A stretch of 64,000 nucleotides of DNA from Buttiauxella sp. B2 (GTDB lineage Bacteria > Pseudomonadota > Gammaproteobacteria > Enterobacterales > Enterobacteriaceae), in assembly GCF_006376615.1 (NCBI RefSeq), contig NZ_VEXQ01000005.1, positions 124,001-188,000 on the forward strand, in the 5' to 3' direction. The translations under genes and the position numbers were made by a program. This document shows, one piece after another, positions 48,019 through 61,311 of the stretch; within the stretch, counting starts at the first letter, position 1, and every line of letters begins with the position of its first letter. The notes beneath the pieces were generated by a model, which saw nothing but the letters and a program-made list of their open reading frames with translations, ran no database searches and was not told where the DNA came from.

Positions 48019-49521
48019 ATGAACATTTTTGAACAATATGAAGTGTGGTTTGTAATTGGTAGCCAGCATCTCTACGGTGCCGAAACGTTGCGTCAGGTAA
48101 ATCAGCACGCAGAGCAGGTGGTAAATGCACTGAATAAAGAAGCCAAGCTGCCGTGCAAACTGGTGCTCAAACCACTGGGGACAACCCCTGATGAAATTAC
48201 AGCTATTTGCCGCGATGCCAGCTACAACGACAAATGCGCCGGGATGGTGGTGTGGCTGCATACCTTCTCACCAGCCAAAATGTGGATCAACGGTCTAAGC
48301 ATTTTGACTAAGCCGCTGCTGCAATTCCACACCCAGTTCAATGCGCAGATCCCATGGGACAGCATGGATATGGACTTTATGAACCTGAATCAGACCGCTC
48401 ACGGCGGCCGTGAATTCGGTTTCATCGGCGCACGTATGCGCCAGCAGCACACCGTGGTGACGGGTCACTGGCAAGATCCGCAGGCTCATCAACGTATTGG
48501 TTCATGGATGCGCCTGGCGGTATCTAAACAAGATACCCGCCAGCTTAAAGTGGTTCGTTTCGGCGACAATATGCGTGAAGTCGCCGTGACTGACGGCGAT
48601 AAAGTGGCCGCACAGATGAAGTTTGGTTTCGCTGTTAATACCTACGCGGTAGGCGATCTGGTGCAGGTGGTTAATGCCGTCAGCGACGGCGACGTAAATG
48701 CCCTGGTCGACGAATATGAAAGCAGCTATCGCTTAACAGCCGCCGCGCAAGTTAACGGTGAAAAACGCCAGAACGTGATTGATGCCGCGCGTATCGAACT
48801 GGGTATGAAACAGTTCCTGGTCCAGGGCGGATTTAATGCTTTTACCACCACTTTTGAAGACCTGCACGGCCTGAAACAATTACCAGGTCTGGCAGTTCAA
48901 CGTCTGATGCAGCAAGGCTACGGCTTTGCGGGCGAAGGCGACTGGAAAACTGCAGCTCTGCTTCGCATCATGAAGGTGATGTCAACCGGTCTTGCGGGCG
49001 GCACCTCTTTCATGGAGGACTACACCTATCACTTCGAAAACGGCAACGATATGGTGCTCGGTTCCCATATGCTGGAAGTTTGCCCTTCTATCGCAGTGGC
49101 AGAAAAACCAATTCTCGATGTGCAGCATCTGGGGATTGGCGGCAAGGAAGATCCTGCACGGTTGATCTTCTCCACCAAAACCGGCCCTGCGCTCAATGCC
49201 AGCCTTATCGATCTCGGCGATCGTTTCCGCCTGCTGGTGAACTGTGTCGATACAGTCGAAGCACCGCATCAGTTGCCAAAACTACCTGTCGCTAATGCGT
49301 TGTGGAAAGCCCAGCCTGACCTGCCGACTGCATCTGAAGCGTGGATACTTGCAGGTGGTGCGCACCATACGGTGTTCAGCCAATCCCTGACGCTCGACGA
49401 TATGCGCCTGTTCAGCGAACTGCATGGTATCGAGCTGACTGTTATCGACAACGAGACTCGCCTGCCTGCGTTTAAAGATTCTCTGCGCTGGAACGAGGTT
49501 TATTACAGCTTTAAACGCTAA
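48019..49521 (+). CDS. araA: AraA, L-arabinose isomerase
   Basis: Interconverts L-arabinose and L-ribulose. 500 residues, as in E. coli. Typical segments: [13 protein letters not shown] (8-20), [17 protein letters not shown] near 117, and [15 protein letters not shown] near 305, which carries the metal-binding region. AAGGACAAG precedes the ATG. Confidence 0.97.
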   Translation: MNIFEQYEVWFVIGSQHLYGAETLRQVNQHAEQVVNALNKEAKLPCKLVLKPLGTTPDEITAICRDASYNDKCAGMVVWLHTFSPAKMWINGLSILTKPLLQFHTQFNAQIPWDSMDMDFMNLNQTAHGGREFGFIGARMRQQHTVVTGHWQDPQAHQRIGSWMRLAVSKQDTRQLKVVRFGDNMREVAVTDGDKVAAQMKFGFAVNTYAVGDLVQVVNAVSDGDVNALVDEYESSYRLTAAAQVNGEKRQNVIDAARIELGMKQFLVQGGFNAFTTTFEDLHGLKQLPGLAVQRLMQQGYGFAGEGDWKTAALLRIMKVMSTGLAGGTSFMEDYTYHFENGNDMVLGSHMLEVCPSIAVAEKPILDVQHLGIGGKEDPARLIFSTKTGPALNASLIDLGDRFRLLVNCVDTVEAPHQLPKLPVANALWKAQPDLPTASEAWILAGGAHHTVFSQSLTLDDMRLFSELHGIELTVIDNETRLPAFKDSLRWNEVYYSFKR

Positions 49522-49537
49522 TTCCCCTGTCTTGTTT

Positions 49538-49604
49538 GTAGGGCGGGTAAGCGTCGCGCACCCGCCGGTAAGGTGAAAGTGGTGGATGGCGCTTATCCAC
49601 CCTA
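49538..49604. repeat. REP/BIME-like double hairpin between araA and araD
   Basis: Two imperfect palindromes: GGCGGGT (49542-49548) with ACCCGCC, and GGTGGAT (49581-49587) with ATCCACC (49595-49601). REP-type structures also sit between araA and araD in E. coli. They likely stabilise upstream mRNA and lower araD expression relative to araBA. Confidence 0.7.
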
Positions 49605-49622
49605 TAAGACCAAGGATCCAAT

Positions 49623-50318
49623 ATGTTAGAAGATCTGAAACGCCAGGTGCTGGAAGCTAATCTCGCATTACCCAAACATAATCTGGTGACACTCACCTGG
49701 GGTAATGTCAGCGCCGTTGATCGTGAACGCGGCGTGTTAATCATCAAACCTTCCGGTGTCGATTACAGCATCATGACCGCAGAAGATATGGTGGTGGTGA
49801 GTTTGGAAACCGGTGAAGTGGTTGAAGGCGATAAAAAACCCTCTTCCGATACTCCAACTCACCGCTTGCTGTATCTGCAATTTCCACACATCGGCGGCAT
49901 TGTCCACACCCATTCCCGCCACGCAACTATTTGGGCGCAAGCTGGGCAATCAATCCCTGCAATGGGAACAACTCACGCAGATTACTTCTATGGCACCATT
50001 CCCTGCACTCGCAAAATGACCGATGAAGAGATCAATGGCGATTACGAATGGCAAACCGGCGAAGTAATTGTGAAAACTTTTGCTGAACGTGGAATAGATG
50101 CCGCACAAATGCCTGGCGTGTTAGTTCATTCCCACGGCCCATTTGCCTGGGGAAAAGATCCCGTCGATGCCGTACACAACGCTATCGTGTTGGAAGAAGT
50201 CGCCTATATGGGCATATTCTGCCGCCAACTCTCACCAGAATTACCTGATATGCAACAAACGCTACTGGATAAACATTATTTGCGTAAGCACGGTGCGAAG
50301 GCTTATTACGGGCAGTAA
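49623..50318 (+). CDS. araD: AraD, L-ribulose-5-phosphate 4-epimerase
   Basis: Converts L-ribulose-5-phosphate to D-xylulose-5-phosphate, feeding the pentose phosphate pathway. 231 residues, as in E. coli. Class II aldolase-like zinc motif [14 protein letters not shown], and [12 protein letters not shown] carrying another metal His; [14 protein letters not shown] at the start binds phosphate. Last gene of araBAD. Confidence 0.96.
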   Translation: MLEDLKRQVLEANLALPKHNLVTLTWGNVSAVDRERGVLIIKPSGVDYSIMTAEDMVVVSLETGEVVEGDKKPSSDTPTHRLLYLQFPHIGGIVHTHSRHATIWAQAGQSIPAMGTTHADYFYGTIPCTRKMTDEEINGDYEWQTGEVIVKTFAERGIDAAQMPGVLVHSHGPFAWGKDPVDAVHNAIVLEEVAYMGIFCRQLSPELPDMQQTLLDKHYLRKHGAKAYYGQ

Positions 50319-50321
50319 GCA

Positions 50322-50337
50322 CTGTATATAAAAGCAG
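50322..50337 (+). promoter_or_regulatory. LexA (SOS) box of polB
   Basis: CTGTATATAAAAGCAG matches the SOS consensus CTGT-N8-ACAG with one substitution and an AT-rich centre. It lies 57 bp upstream of polB (dinA), which is LexA-regulated in E. coli. Confidence 0.85.
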
Positions 50338-50394
50338 TAATCCCGCGCGAAGTGGTCTATAATCAGACCACTTTTCCATTTATGAGAACGCAGC

Positions 50395-52755
50395 GTGTCG
50401 CAAGCTCGTCAGGGGTTTCTGTTAACACGTCATTGGCGAGATTCCCCATTCGGTACTGAAGTAGAATTTTGGCTAGCAACGGACGATGGCCCAGTGAAAG
50501 TGTGCCTGCCGCGCCAGGAATCGGTAGCGTTTATCCCCCAATCCCAGCAATCCGAAGCTGCACGTCTGCTCGGCCGTGAAAGCCATTATCGCCTCACGCC
50601 GTTACCACTCAAAGATTTCCACCGTCAGCCTGTTTCCGGCCTTTATTGCCGCCAGCATCGTCAACTCATGCGCATCGAAAAACTGCTGCGTGATGGCGGT
50701 GTACGGGTTTATGAAGCGGATATTCGCCCGCCAGAACGTTTCTTGATGGAGCGTTTCATTACCGCTCCGGTCTGGTTTAGCGGTGAACCACAAAATAATG
50801 TTGTGATTGAAACCAAGCTGAAACCCGCACCGGACTATCGCCCACAGCTGAAATGGGTGTCATTGGATATCGAAACCAATCGCCACGGTGAGCTGTATTG
50901 CATCGGCCTGGAAGGTTGCGGGCAGCGTCACGTTTATATGCTTGGCCCGGAAAATGGCGATGCCAGCGGGCTGGATTTTACGCTGGAATATGTCGCCAGC
51001 CGCCCGCTGCTTTTAGAAAAACTTAATGCCTGGTTTGCCGAACATGACCCTGACGTGTTGATTGGCTGGAATGTGGTGCAATTCGACTTACGTGTGCTGC
51101 AGAAAATGGCTGATCGTTACCAAGTCCCGTTGCGTCTCGGGCGTGGTAACAGCTTGCTGGAATGGCGCGAGCACGGTTTTAAACAAGGAGTGTTCTTCGC
51201 GCAAGCTGCTGGCCGCGTGATTATTGATGGTATAGAGGCCTTGCGATCCGCATTCTGGAATTTCTCTTCTTTTTCTCTTGAGACAGTCTCACAGGAGCTG
51301 CTTGGTGAAGGCAAAGCAATTGATAATCCCTGGCAACGTATGGATGAAATTGACCGGCGCTTTGCCGAAGATAAACCAGCACTGGCGAGATACAACCTTA
51401 AAGACTGTGAGCTGGTGACACGGATTTTCCATAAAACGGAACTGATGCCGTTTCTGCTCGAACGGGCGACGGTCAATGGTTTGCCACTGGACAGGCACGG
51501 CGGGTCCGTCGCTGCATTTGGTCATCTTTATATACCGCGAATGCATCGAGCCGGTTACGTTGCACCAAACCTTGGAGAAGTGCCGCCACAAGCAAGCCCG
51601 GGCGGTTATGTGATGGATTCACGTCCTGGACTCTATGACTCGGTATTAGTGCTGGATTACAAAAGTCTTTATCCGTCGATTATTCGCACTTTTCTTATCG
51701 ACCCGGTTGGCCTGGTAGAAGGTATGGCGCATCCGGAACCCGAACATGCCGTTGACGGTTTTCTTGGAGCGCATTTTTCCAGGACGACTCATTGTTTGCC
51801 TGAAATCGTCGGGCAAATCTGGTCAGGTCGCGACCAGGCAAAACGCCACAACAATAAGCCGTTGTCACAAGCATTGAAAATCATCATGAATGCCTTTTAT
51901 GGTGTGCTGGGCACCAGTGCGTGCCGCTTCTTTGATCCTCGTCTTGCATCGTCGATAACCATGCGTGGGCATCAAATAATGCTGCAAACCAAAGCGTTGA
52001 TTGAAGCTCAAGGCTTTGACGTGATTTATGGCGACACAGATTCCACGTTCGTCTGGCTTAAAAAATCACATTCGGAAGAAGATGCCGCACGTATCGGCCA
52101 GCGATTAGTCGCCCATGTGAATGAGTGGTGGAAAACCCATCTGCAAGAAACTCAGCAATTGGACAGCAAGCTTGAGCTTGAGTTTGAGTCGCACTTTTGC
52201 CGTTTCCTGATGCCAACGATTCGCGGCACGGTTGAGGGTTCCAAAAAGCGTTACGCCGGAATGATTCAGGAAAATGGTCGGCAAAGAATGGTGTTTAAAG
52301 GGCTGGAAACTGTGCGCACAGACTGGACTCCGCTAGCTCAAGCGTTCCAACAAACACTTTATTTACGCGTATTCCGCAAAGAGCCATATCAAGATTTTAT
52401 TCGTGAAACCATCGCCAGTTTGATGGCCGGTGAACTGGATGAGCAGTTGATTTACCGTAAACGGCTGCGACGACCACTGAGTGAATATCAAAAAAATGTG
52501 CCACCGCATGTACGCGCTGCTCGCCTCGCGGATGAACATAATCAACGACTTGGCCGCCCAGCTCAGTATCAAAATCGTGGCACCATCAAGTATGTGATTA
52601 CCACCAACGGCCCTGAGCCGGTGGATTATCAAGAATCACCGCTGGATTACGATCACTACCTGACTCGCCAACTCCAACCGGTGGCTGAAGGAATTTTGCC
52701 CTTCCTTGAGGATGACTTTGCTACACTAATGACAGGGCAGTTGGGGTTATTTTGA
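50395..52755 (+). CDS. polB: PolB, DNA polymerase II
   Basis: SOS-induced family-B DNA polymerase with proofreading. 786 residues from a GTG at 50395 (E. coli 783). The 3'-5' exonuclease motif is [11 protein letters not shown] near 154-164. Polymerase motifs are DYKSLYPSI (region II, about 418) and VIYGDTDST (region I, about 543). Preceded by a LexA box and followed by an ERIC element. Confidence 0.97.
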   Translation: MSQARQGFLLTRHWRDSPFGTEVEFWLATDDGPVKVCLPRQESVAFIPQSQQSEAARLLGRESHYRLTPLPLKDFHRQPVSGLYCRQHRQLMRIEKLLRDGGVRVYEADIRPPERFLMERFITAPVWFSGEPQNNVVIETKLKPAPDYRPQLKWVSLDIETNRHGELYCIGLEGCGQRHVYMLGPENGDASGLDFTLEYVASRPLLLEKLNAWFAEHDPDVLIGWNVVQFDLRVLQKMADRYQVPLRLGRGNSLLEWREHGFKQGVFFAQAAGRVIIDGIEALRSAFWNFSSFSLETVSQELLGEGKAIDNPWQRMDEIDRRFAEDKPALARYNLKDCELVTRIFHKTELMPFLLERATVNGLPLDRHGGSVAAFGHLYIPRMHRAGYVAPNLGEVPPQASPGGYVMDSRPGLYDSVLVLDYKSLYPSIIRTFLIDPVGLVEGMAHPEPEHAVDGFLGAHFSRTTHCLPEIVGQIWSGRDQAKRHNNKPLSQALKIIMNAFYGVLGTSACRFFDPRLASSITMRGHQIMLQTKALIEAQGFDVIYGDTDSTFVWLKKSHSEEDAARIGQRLVAHVNEWWKTHLQETQQLDSKLELEFESHFCRFLMPTIRGTVEGSKKRYAGMIQENGRQRMVFKGLETVRTDWTPLAQAFQQTLYLRVFRKEPYQDFIRETIASLMAGELDEQLIYRKRLRRPLSEYQKNVPPHVRAARLADEHNQRLGRPAQYQNRGTIKYVITTNGPEPVDYQESPLDYDHYLTRQLQPVAEGILPFLEDDFATLMTGQLGLF

Positions 52756-52757
52756 GA

Positions 52758-52880
52758 AACTCTAAATAATTCAAAGTGCAACCAGGCGGCAAGGGAACGA
52801 ATCCCCTGGAGCTTACTAGAGTAAGTGACTAGGGTGAGTGAGTGCAGTCAACGCAGTTGCAATTTGAAGTATGACGAGTT
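52758..52880. repeat. ERIC element between polB and rapA
   Basis: About 123 bp with ERIC landmarks: CTAAATAATTCAAAGTGC on the left, GAATCCCCTGGAGCTTACTA and AGTAAGTGACTAGGGTGAGT in the core, TTGCAATTTGAAGTATGACG on the right. Both terminal TATACCC/GGGTATA arms have eroded. Confidence 0.88.
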
Positions 52881-53022
52881 GGTGACGAATGCGTTTCCTT
52901 CCAGTACCATAGCGCCCTCCTGAATCATCCTTAAATCTACTTTTGAGCTACCGCCCACTTTGCGCGCGGTCGTTTTACTATTGCCTGCAAATCTTAGTAA
53001 CTGATAATAGAGCCGAAATCTT

Positions 53023-55929
53023 ATGCCTTTTACACTTGGTCAACGTTGGATCAGCGATACAGAAAGCGAACTGGGACTGGGAACTGTGGTCGCTTTAGAC
53101 CCACGAATGGTAACCCTGCTCTACCCTGCCACCGGTGAAAATCGCCTGTATGCCAGAAATGACTCGCCTATCACACGCGTGATGTTTAACCCGGGTGATA
53201 CCGTCACCAGCCATGAAGGCTGGCAACTAAAAGTTGATGAAGTTAAAGAAGAAAATGGTTTGCTTGCCTACATCGGTACTCGTCTGGATACAGAAGAAGC
53301 CGGTACGATGCTGCGCGAAGTTTTCCTGGACAGCAAATTGGTGTTCAGTAAGCCACAAGACCGTCTTTTTGCCGGCCAGATTGACCGGATGGACCGTTTT
53401 GCCCTGCGTTACCGTTCCCGCGTTTACCAAAGCGAGCAGTATCGCCAGCCGTGGAGCGGCCTTCGCGGCATGCGCACCAGCCTGATTCCGCACCAGCTCA
53501 ATATCGCCCATGATGTGGGCCGTCGCCATGCGCCACGTGTATTGCTGGCTGATGAAGTAGGTTTAGGTAAAACAATTGAAGCCGGGATGATTTTGCACCA
53601 GCAACTGCTGGCGGGTAGTGCTGAGCGCGTGCTAATTGTGGTGCCAGAAACCCTGCAACATCAGTGGTTAGTTGAAATGCTCCGCCGCTTCAACCTGCGT
53701 TTCGCCCTGTTCGATGACGAGCGCTACGCCGAAGCCCAGCACGACAGTGATAACCCATTCGAAACAGAACAACTGGTTATCTGCTCGCTGGATTTTGTGC
53801 GCCGTAGCAAACAACGTCTTGAGCATCTGTGTGATGCCGAATGGGATTTGATGGTGGTCGATGAAGCTCACCATCTGGTGTGGAGCGAAAAAGCGCCAAG
53901 CCGTGAATATCAGGCTATTGAACAACTCGCCGAACACATTCCAGGTATCTTGCTGTTAACCGCAACACCTGAACAGCTTGGTATGGAAAGCCACTTTGCG
54001 CGTTTGCGTTTGCTGGATCCAAGCCGCTTCCACGATTTCGAGCAATTTGTTGAAGAGCAGCAGCATTATCGTCCAGTGGCTGATGCCGTTGCACTGCTGC
54101 TGGCCGGTAATCACCTGACCAACGATCAGCTGAACATGCTAAGTGAACTGATTGGCGAGCAGGATATCGAGCCTCTGCTGCAAACCGCGAACAGTGACCG
54201 TGAAGGCAGCAATGCGGCGCGCCAGGAACTGATTTCCATGCTGATGGACCGCCACGGCACCAGCCGCGTGCTGTTCCGTAACACACGTAATGGTGTGAAA
54301 GGCTTCCCGAAACGCGAACTGCATACCATCCGTTTACCTCTGCCGATGCAATATCAAACTGCGATTAAAGTCTCCGGCATAATGGCGGCGCGTAAGTCGG
54401 TAGACGAGCGTGCTCGCGACATGCTCTACCCTGAGCAGATTTATCAAGAATTTGAAGGCGATAGCGGTACATGGTGGAACTTCGACCCACGCGTTGAATG
54501 GTTGATGAGCTACCTGACCAGCCACCGCTCTCATAAGGTGCTGGTGATTTGTGCGAAAGCCGCCACCGCATTGCAGCTTGAACAAGTGCTGCGTGAACGC
54601 GAAGGTATTCGTGCAGCCGTGTTCCATGAAGGCATGTCGATTATCGAACGTGACCGCGCCGCAGCCTGGTTTGCCGAAGAAGATACCGGTGCCCAGGTGC
54701 TGTTGTGCTCCGAGATTGGTTCTGAAGGACGTAACTTCCAGTTCGCCAGCAATCTGGTGATGTTCGATCTGCCGTTTAACCCGGATTTGCTGGAACAACG
54801 TATTGGCCGTCTGGACCGTATCGGCCAGGCGCACGATATTCAGATTCATGTTCCATATCTTGAGAAAACCGCACAGTCCGTGCTGGTGAAGTGGTTCCAC
54901 GAAGGTCTGGATGCATTCGAGCACACTTGCCCAACCGGGCGTGCGATTTACGACAACGTGTATCCGCAACTGATTGAGTATCTGGCCGCGCCTGAAAATA
55001 CAGACGGTTTCGATGCGCTTATCAAGCAATGCCGTGAACAGCATGATGCGCTAAAAATTCAGCTCGAACAGGGCCGTGACCGCCTGCTGGAAATCCACTC
55101 CAACGGTGGCGAAAAATCACAAGCGCTGGCTCAGGCTATTTCTGAGCAAGATAACGACACTAATCTGGTGAGTTTCGCACTAAACCTGTTCGATATCGTT
55201 GGCATTAATCAGGATGACCGTGGCGACAATATGGTGGTGTTAACACCAGGCGACCACATGCTGGTACCAGATTTCCCGGGCCTTCCTGAAGATGGTTGCA
55301 CCATTACGTTTGAACGTGATGTCGCGCTGTCACGTGAAGATGCGCAATTTGTGACCTGGGAACACCCTATCATCCGTAATGGTCTGGATCTGATTCTTTC
55401 TGGCGATACCGGTAGCTGTGCGCTGTCTTTGTTGAAAAACAAAGCACTGCCAGTCGGAACGCTGTTGCTGGAGTTGGTGTATGTCGTGGAAGCCAAAGCG
55501 CCGAAACAGTTACAGCTCAATCGCTTCTTGCCGCCAACACCGGTTCGTATGTTGGTGGACAAAAATGGCACCAACCTTGCGGCTCAGGTCGAGTTTGAAA
55601 GCTTCAACCGCCAGCTCAGCACAGTGAATCGCCATACCGGTAGTAAGCTTGTGAATGCGGTTCAGTCTGACGTCCATGCCATTTTGCAACTGGCGGAAGA
55701 GAAAGTGGAAGCAGCAGCCCAGGTGTTGATTAAAGCTGCTCGTGAAGAAGCAGATGAGAAACTGAGTTCAGAACTTTCTCGCCTGGAAGCACTGAAAGCC
55801 GTTAACCCAAACATTCGTGATGATGAACTCGAAGCTATCGAAAGCAATCGTCAGCAAGTGTTGGAAAGCCTCGCGCAGGCTAACTGGCGACTGGACGCGT
55901 TGCGTCTGATTGTGGTGACACACCAGTAA
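53023..55929 (+). CDS. rapA: RapA (HepA), RNA polymerase recycling Swi2/Snf2 ATPase
   Basis: RNA polymerase-associated ATPase that promotes polymerase recycling. 968 residues, as in E. coli. Helicase motifs: [16 protein letters not shown] near 172-186, II VDEAHHL near 280, [12 protein letters not shown], and VI in the second RecA domain [12 protein letters not shown] near 595. N-terminal Tudor-like domain first. Own promoter expected in the gap after the ERIC. Confidence 0.97.
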   Translation: MPFTLGQRWISDTESELGLGTVVALDPRMVTLLYPATGENRLYARNDSPITRVMFNPGDTVTSHEGWQLKVDEVKEENGLLAYIGTRLDTEEAGTMLREVFLDSKLVFSKPQDRLFAGQIDRMDRFALRYRSRVYQSEQYRQPWSGLRGMRTSLIPHQLNIAHDVGRRHAPRVLLADEVGLGKTIEAGMILHQQLLAGSAERVLIVVPETLQHQWLVEMLRRFNLRFALFDDERYAEAQHDSDNPFETEQLVICSLDFVRRSKQRLEHLCDAEWDLMVVDEAHHLVWSEKAPSREYQAIEQLAEHIPGILLLTATPEQLGMESHFARLRLLDPSRFHDFEQFVEEQQHYRPVADAVALLLAGNHLTNDQLNMLSELIGEQDIEPLLQTANSDREGSNAARQELISMLMDRHGTSRVLFRNTRNGVKGFPKRELHTIRLPLPMQYQTAIKVSGIMAARKSVDERARDMLYPEQIYQEFEGDSGTWWNFDPRVEWLMSYLTSHRSHKVLVICAKAATALQLEQVLREREGIRAAVFHEGMSIIERDRAAAWFAEEDTGAQVLLCSEIGSEGRNFQFASNLVMFDLPFNPDLLEQRIGRLDRIGQAHDIQIHVPYLEKTAQSVLVKWFHEGLDAFEHTCPTGRAIYDNVYPQLIEYLAAPENTDGFDALIKQCREQHDALKIQLEQGRDRLLEIHSNGGEKSQALAQAISEQDNDTNLVSFALNLFDIVGINQDDRGDNMVVLTPGDHMLVPDFPGLPEDGCTITFERDVALSREDAQFVTWEHPIIRNGLDLILSGDTGSCALSLLKNKALPVGTLLLELVYVVEAKAPKQLQLNRFLPPTPVRMLVDKNGTNLAAQVEFESFNRQLSTVNRHTGSKLVNAVQSDVHAILQLAEEKVEAAAQVLIKAAREEADEKLSSELSRLEALKAVNPNIRDDELEAIESNRQQVLESLAQANWRLDALRLIVVTHQ

Positions 55930-56588
55930 TGATTATGGAACCCTATAACCCGCCGACCGAGCCCTGGCTGGTCATCCTTTATCAGGATGAGCACATTATG
56001 GTAGTCAATAAACCTTCGGGTTTGTTGTCCGTACCAGGACGACTGGATGAGCATAAAGACAGTGTGATGACGCGTATACAGCGCGACTTCCCGCAGGCTG
56101 AATCTGTACATCGTCTGGATATGGCGACTAGCGGCGTAATTGCTGTTGCGCTGACCAAAGCTGCAGAACGTGAACTGAAGCGCCAGTTTCGTGAACGTGA
56201 GCCGAAGAAGCAATATGTGGCGCGGGTATGGGGTCATCCTCAGCCAGAAGAAGGTCTGGTGGATTTACCGCTAATTTGTGACTGGCCGAATCGGCCAAAG
56301 CAGAAAGTGTGTTATGAAACCGGGAAAGCGGCGCAAACGGAATATCAGGTTCTGGAGTATGCGGCAGATAACACCGCTCGGGTGCAGCTAAAACCGATTA
56401 CCGGGCGCTCGCATCAATTACGTGTTCATATGTTGGCAATGGGTCACCCCATTCTGGGAGATCGCTTCTATGCGCCACCAGAAGCGCTGGCATTAGCGCC
56501 ACGCTTACAGCTGCATGCCGAAATGCTGACCATTACTCATCCTGAGTATGGAACGCCAATGACGTTCCGCGCGCCTGCTGACTTCTAA
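55929..56588 (+). CDS. rluA: RluA, dual rRNA/tRNA pseudouridine synthase
   Basis: Forms pseudouridine 746 in 23S rRNA and 32 in tRNAs. 219 residues, as in E. coli. The catalytic aspartate is in VHRLDMATSGVIAVA near residue 64; LKPITGRSHQLRVHM is also typical. The ATG shares its first base with the rapA stop (TAATG), so the two are coupled; a second ATG lies two codons in. Confidence 0.96.
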   Translation: MIMEPYNPPTEPWLVILYQDEHIMVVNKPSGLLSVPGRLDEHKDSVMTRIQRDFPQAESVHRLDMATSGVIAVALTKAAERELKRQFREREPKKQYVARVWGHPQPEEGLVDLPLICDWPNRPKQKVCYETGKAAQTEYQVLEYAADNTARVQLKPITGRSHQLRVHMLAMGHPILGDRFYAPPEALALAPRLQLHAEMLTITHPEYGTPMTFRAPADF

Positions 56589-56616
56589 AAAAAGCCTCTC
56601 AATCGAGAGGCTTTCC
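56589..56616. terminator. Bidirectional terminator between rluA and djlA
   Basis: AAAGCCTCTC (56591-56600) and GAGAGGCTTT (56605-56614) form a perfect stem with a 4-base loop. A-runs precede it, giving a T-run on the minus strand for djlA; the plus strand ends TTTCC. Confidence 0.88.
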
Positions 56617-56618
56617 TA

Positions 56619-57425
56619 TTATTTAAATCCTTTTGACGTCTTGATCAGATCATAAGCTTTCTGGATGTCCTGCGCCTTCTGCTTAGCCATCTCCATCATT
56701 TCTGGCGGCAAACCTTTCGCGACCAGTTTGTCAGGGTGATGCTCACTCATTAACTTACGGTACGCGCGCTTAATAGTGGTGGCATCATCACTACTTTTGA
56801 CGCCCAGCACATTACAAGCATCTTCAAGCGTTGGTCCACGTTGTTGCTGAAAACCACCCTGCGATTGGTTGTAACCACCACCGAACTGCTGGCCGCCTTC
56901 CATCATGCGTAAGAATTGATCAAACTGGATGCGTGAAATACCCAGCTCTTCCGCAATAACGTACAGCACTTCCCGTTCATTAGGATGAAGCGAACCATCA
57001 GCAAATGCCGCCTGAATTTGAATTTCAAGAAACATCCGAATCAGGTCAAAACGCCCAAAACATACGCTGCGTAACTGACGCATTTTTTCACGAAGTGGGT
57101 AACCATTCTCTTTACCGACACGAAACGCATGCTGAGCCGCGCTGCGTGCATCACCATGTAATTGCATACGATCCATTAATAGCGATGCAATCTGGATATC
57201 CGCTTCCGTTACACGACCTTTTGATTTGGTCAGATGGCCCATCACTTCAAATGTGGTACTAAAGAACAGTGACTGACGTTGTTGCTGGTTAGAAAACCAG
57301 GATTGACGACGGCTGCGCACCTTGTCGATGGCATGGCCAATCAGTAATCCTATAACCACGCCCCAGAAGCCACCGCCCATAATAAGTGCTATTGCGACAC
57401 CGAGTACTTTTCCCCAATACTGCAT
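56619..57425 (-). CDS. djlA: DjlA, membrane-anchored DnaJ-like co-chaperone
   Basis: Type III J-protein that stimulates DnaK at the inner membrane. 268 residues. A single N-terminal glycine-rich transmembrane helix ([20 protein letters not shown]) is followed by a TerB-like middle domain. A Q/G-rich linker ([15 protein letters not shown]) leads to a C-terminal J domain with the HPD triad in [11 protein letters not shown]. Divergent from lptD. Confidence 0.95.
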   Translation of the reverse strand: MQYWGKVLGVAIALIMGGGFWGVVIGLLIGHAIDKVRSRRQSWFSNQQQRQSLFFSTTFEVMGHLTKSKGRVTEADIQIASLLMDRMQLHGDARSAAQHAFRVGKENGYPLREKMRQLRSVCFGRFDLIRMFLEIQIQAAFADGSLHPNEREVLYVIAEELGISRIQFDQFLRMMEGGQQFGGGYNQSQGGFQQQRGPTLEDACNVLGVKSSDDATTIKRAYRKLMSEHHPDKLVAKGLPPEMMEMAKQKAQDIQKAYDLIKTSKGFK

Positions 57426-57608
57426 ATACTCCCCAAATCGTCATGCCGTCGGCTAGAATTTGCTTTATCATACCCGTCATTGACAGCAGTGCCTAACGGC
57501 AGACTGCTGAACGGACAGGATTAACACTAGCGCTGTGGTGATGAGTACGTTAGTCTCAGAAAGTTTGCCGACGCTAAGCCATTGATGATGGAACAACGAA
57601 TAACACGT

Positions 57609-59963
57609 ATGAAAAAACGTATTCCCACCTTGCTGGCCACCTTGATTGGCGCAGCGCTGTATAGTCAACAAGGTATGGCTGCCGATCTTGCTTCGCAGTG
57701 CATGCTTGGTATCCCAAGTTACAACCGCCCATTGGTTGAAGGGGATACCAACAATCTACCTGTTACTATAAATGCCGATCACGCAAAAGGAAATTATCCT
57801 GACGATGCGGTGTTTAGTGGCAATGTTGATATACAGCAAGGCAATAGCCGTCTGCTAGCTGATGAGGTTCTGCTGCATCAGAAGCAGGTTGAAGGCCAAC
57901 CCGATCCTGTTCGTACTGTCGATGCCGTTGGCAACGTACACTACGACGATAATCAAGTCATTCTAAAAGGCCCAAAAGCCTGGTCAAACCTGAATACCAA
58001 AGATACCAATGTTTGGAAAGGTGACTACCAAATGGTAGATCGCCAAGGGCGTGGTACTGCCGATTTGATGAAGCAACGTAGCGATAATCGCTACACCATT
58101 CTGGAAAATGGCACATTTACATCCTGTTTGCCGGGTTCGAATACCTGGAGCGTTGTGGGAAGTGAAGTAATTCAGGACCGGGAAGAAGAAGTCGCGGAAA
58201 TCTGGAATGCCCGTTTTAAATTGGGCCCGGTTCCGGTCTTTTATAGCCCTTACTTGCAGTTACCTATTGGTGATAAACGCCGTTCAGGCTTCCTGATCCC
58301 AAATGCGAAGTACAGCTCTAATAACGGTCTTGAATTCACGCTACCGTATTACTGGAACATTGCACCAAACTTTGATGCCACGATCACCCCGCACTATATG
58401 GAGCAACGTGGCACGCAATGGCAGAACGAATTCCGTTACCTGACCAAAGCGGGTGCGGGCATCATGGAATTCGACTATCTGTTGTCAGATAGCGAATACA
58501 AAGATGACACGGCTAAAAATCCTGAAGGGGATGAACGACGCTGGTTGTTCTATTGGAACCATAGTGGTGTGATGGACCAGGTGTGGCGTTTTAATATCGA
58601 CTACACCAAAGTCAGCGATCCAAGTTATTTTAATGACTTTTCCTCGCAATATGGTTCAAGCACCGACGGCTATGCTACGCAGAAATTTAGTGTTGGTTAT
58701 GCTGTTGAAAACTTTGACGCTACTCTAGCGACAAAGCAGTTCCAGGTCTTTGATTCCCAAAGTGGAAATAACTCATACAGTGCGCAACCGCAACTTGACC
58801 TGAATTATTATCAAAATGATGTAGGGCCGTTTGATACGCGTATTTATGGCCAGGCAGTACATTTCACCAACGTGAGTAGTGACCAGCCAGAAGCTACCCG
58901 TCTTCATATTGAACCGGTTATTAGTCTGCCGCTGTCAAATGGCTGGGCAAGTCTGAATACCGAAGCCAAATTGATGGCGACGCATTACCAGCAGACCAAT
59001 CTGGATACTTACAATGCAGCTAACCCGAACAATCAACTTGATGAATCGGTAAACCGTACCCTGCCGCAGTTCAAAATGGATGGTAAGCTGATATTTGACC
59101 GCGATATGGACTCTGCCGCAGGCTGGGCTCAAACGCTTGAACCACGCGTACAGTATCTGTATGTGCCATACCGCGATCAGAGCAACATCAACAATTACGA
59201 CTCTGCACTGTTGCAGTCTGACTACAACGGTTTATTCCGTGACCGTTCTTACGGCGGTCTTGACCGTATCGCATCCGCCAACCAGGTAACGACCGGCGTA
59301 ACCACGCGCATTTATGATGATGCAGCCGTTGAACGTTTTAACGTTTCGGTGGGTCAAATCTACTACTTCACGCAATCTCGTACTGGCGATGACACAATTA
59401 ATGGTGAAAAAAGTGACCAAACAGGGTCAGTGGTATGGGCTGGTGACACTTATTGGCGCATGACGGACCGTTGGGGTTTACGGGGTGGCTTGCAGTACGA
59501 TACGCGTCTGGATAACGTAGCGACCGGCAACGGTGTTATTGAATACCGCAAAGACAACGATCGTCTGGTGCAATTTAACTACCGTTACGCAAGCCCTGAA
59601 TATATTGGCGCTACAGTTTCTAACATCAATATTGATGCACCTCAGTACAAAAATGGCATCTCGCAAGTAGGGATGACAGCAAGTTGGCCGATTGTTGATC
59701 GTTGGTCTGTCGTTGGTGCATATTACTACGACACCAAGGCGCAACAAGTCGCTGACTCCATGCTGGCAGTGCAGTACAACTCTTGCTGTTACGCTATTCG
59801 TGTTGGTTACGAACGCAAAATTAACGGCTGGGAAAACGACCAAAGCAAATACGATAACGTAATTGGCTTTAACGTCGAGTTACGTGGCCTGAGTTCCAAC
59901 TACGGCCTGGGCACACAGCAAATGTTGCGTTCGAACATTCTGCCGTATCAGAGCTCGATGTAA
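57609..59963 (+). CDS. lptD: LptD, LPS-assembly outer-membrane protein
   Basis: Outer-membrane beta-barrel that inserts lipopolysaccharide with LptE. The ATG at 57609 ([14 protein letters not shown]) gives 784 residues; the signal peptide ends at GMA before ADLASQC. The four disulfide cysteines of the family are visible in SQCMLG, TSCLPG and NSCCYA. An OstA-like beta-jellyroll precedes the barrel. First gene of lptD-surA-pdxA-rsmA-apaG-apaH. Confidence 0.96.
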   Translation: MKKRIPTLLATLIGAALYSQQGMAADLASQCMLGIPSYNRPLVEGDTNNLPVTINADHAKGNYPDDAVFSGNVDIQQGNSRLLADEVLLHQKQVEGQPDPVRTVDAVGNVHYDDNQVILKGPKAWSNLNTKDTNVWKGDYQMVDRQGRGTADLMKQRSDNRYTILENGTFTSCLPGSNTWSVVGSEVIQDREEEVAEIWNARFKLGPVPVFYSPYLQLPIGDKRRSGFLIPNAKYSSNNGLEFTLPYYWNIAPNFDATITPHYMEQRGTQWQNEFRYLTKAGAGIMEFDYLLSDSEYKDDTAKNPEGDERRWLFYWNHSGVMDQVWRFNIDYTKVSDPSYFNDFSSQYGSSTDGYATQKFSVGYAVENFDATLATKQFQVFDSQSGNNSYSAQPQLDLNYYQNDVGPFDTRIYGQAVHFTNVSSDQPEATRLHIEPVISLPLSNGWASLNTEAKLMATHYQQTNLDTYNAANPNNQLDESVNRTLPQFKMDGKLIFDRDMDSAAGWAQTLEPRVQYLYVPYRDQSNINNYDSALLQSDYNGLFRDRSYGGLDRIASANQVTTGVTTRIYDDAAVERFNVSVGQIYYFTQSRTGDDTINGEKSDQTGSVVWAGDTYWRMTDRWGLRGGLQYDTRLDNVATGNGVIEYRKDNDRLVQFNYRYASPEYIGATVSNINIDAPQYKNGISQVGMTASWPIVDRWSVVGAYYYDTKAQQVADSMLAVQYNSCCYAIRVGYERKINGWENDQSKYDNVIGFNVELRGLSSNYGLGTQQMLRSNILPYQSSM

Positions 59964-60018
59964 TTCACTTTGACTAGAATTAGCAACCCGCTTTGCGGCT
60001 AAGTAAAATGGAAAAAGT

Positions 60019-61311
60019 ATGAAGAATTGGAGAACGCTGCTCCTCGGTATCGTCCTGGCGACGAATACCTCTTTCGCGGCCCCACAAGTGGTCGACAAAG
60101 TTGCAGCAGTAGTGAATAACGGTGTGGTACTGGAAAGTGATGTTGACGGCATGATGCAGTCAGTTAAAACGGGTGCCCAGCAAGCTGGCCAGCAACTTCC
60201 TGATGATGCAACTCTGCGCCACCAGGTTCTGGAACGTCTGATCATGGACCAGATTATCCTGCAGATGGGTCAGAAGATGGGCGTCAAAGTGACAGACGAT
60301 CAGGTTGATAAAGCCATCGCAGATATCGCAGCCCAGAACAAGATGAGCATGGATCAGATGCGTAGCCGTCTGGCTTATGATGGCGTCAATTACAATTCTT
60401 ACCGTGCTCAGATCCGTAAAGAAATGACGATTTCAGAAGTACGTAACAATGAAGTTCGCCGCCGCGTTTCTATATTGCCGCAAGAAGTCGAATCTCTTGC
60501 TCAGCAAGTGGGTAGCCAAAACGACAGCAGCACCGAACTTAACCTAAGCCACATTCTGATTCCATTACCGGAAAACCCAACCTCTACTCAAGTAGACGAT
60601 GCGGAAAAACAAGCACGTGATATTACTTCACAAGCGCAAAACGGTGCAGATTTTGGCAAACTGGCAATCACCTACTCTGCTGACCAGCAAGCCCTGAAAG
60701 GCGGTCAAATGGGTTGGGGACGCATTCAAGAATTACCGTCTATTTTCGCTCAAGCTTTAACCACTGCGAAAAAAGGTGATGTCATTGGCCCGATTCGTTC
60801 AGGTGTCGGCTTCCACATTCTGAAAGTGAACGACCTGCGTGGCCAGAGTCAGAGTATTTCTGTGACTGAAGTCCACGCTCGCCATATTTTGCTGAAATCG
60901 TCCCCAATCATGAGTGACGATCAGGCACGCACTAAACTGGCGCAAATTGCTGCTGATATTAAAAGCGGTAAAACGACGTTTGCTGCCGCAGCAAAATCAT
61001 TCTCGGAAGATCCTGGTTCAGCAAACCAGGGCGGCGATTTGGGCTGGGCGACTACCGACATCTACGATCCTGCTTTCCGTGATGCGCTGTCAAAAATGCA
61101 CAAAGGTGAGTTGAGTGCACCTGTTCATTCCTCATTTGGCTGGCATTTGATTGAGCTTATGGATACTCGTAACGTTGATAAGACTGATGTTGCGCAAAAA
61201 GATCGTGCATACCGTATGCTGTTCAACCGTAAGTTCTCAGAAGAAGCGCAGACCTGGATGCAGGAACAACGAGCATCCGCTTACGTGAAAGTTATAGGTA
61301 GCAATGGTTAA
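60019..61311 (+). CDS. surA: SurA, periplasmic chaperone/peptidyl-prolyl isomerase
   Basis: Escorts outer-membrane proteins, including LptD, across the periplasm. 430 residues (E. coli 428). Signal peptide [20 protein letters not shown], then the chaperone N-domain ([19 protein letters not shown]). Two parvulin domains follow, with [13 protein letters not shown] and [15 protein letters not shown]. It overlaps pdxA by 8 bp. Confidence 0.96.
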   Translation: MKNWRTLLLGIVLATNTSFAAPQVVDKVAAVVNNGVVLESDVDGMMQSVKTGAQQAGQQLPDDATLRHQVLERLIMDQIILQMGQKMGVKVTDDQVDKAIADIAAQNKMSMDQMRSRLAYDGVNYNSYRAQIRKEMTISEVRNNEVRRRVSILPQEVESLAQQVGSQNDSSTELNLSHILIPLPENPTSTQVDDAEKQARDITSQAQNGADFGKLAITYSADQQALKGGQMGWGRIQELPSIFAQALTTAKKGDVIGPIRSGVGFHILKVNDLRGQSQSISVTEVHARHILLKSSPIMSDDQARTKLAQIAADIKSGKTTFAAAAKSFSEDPGSANQGGDLGWATTDIYDPAFRDALSKMHKGELSAPVHSSFGWHLIELMDTRNVDKTDVAQKDRAYRMLFNRKFSEEAQTWMQEQRASAYVKVIGSNG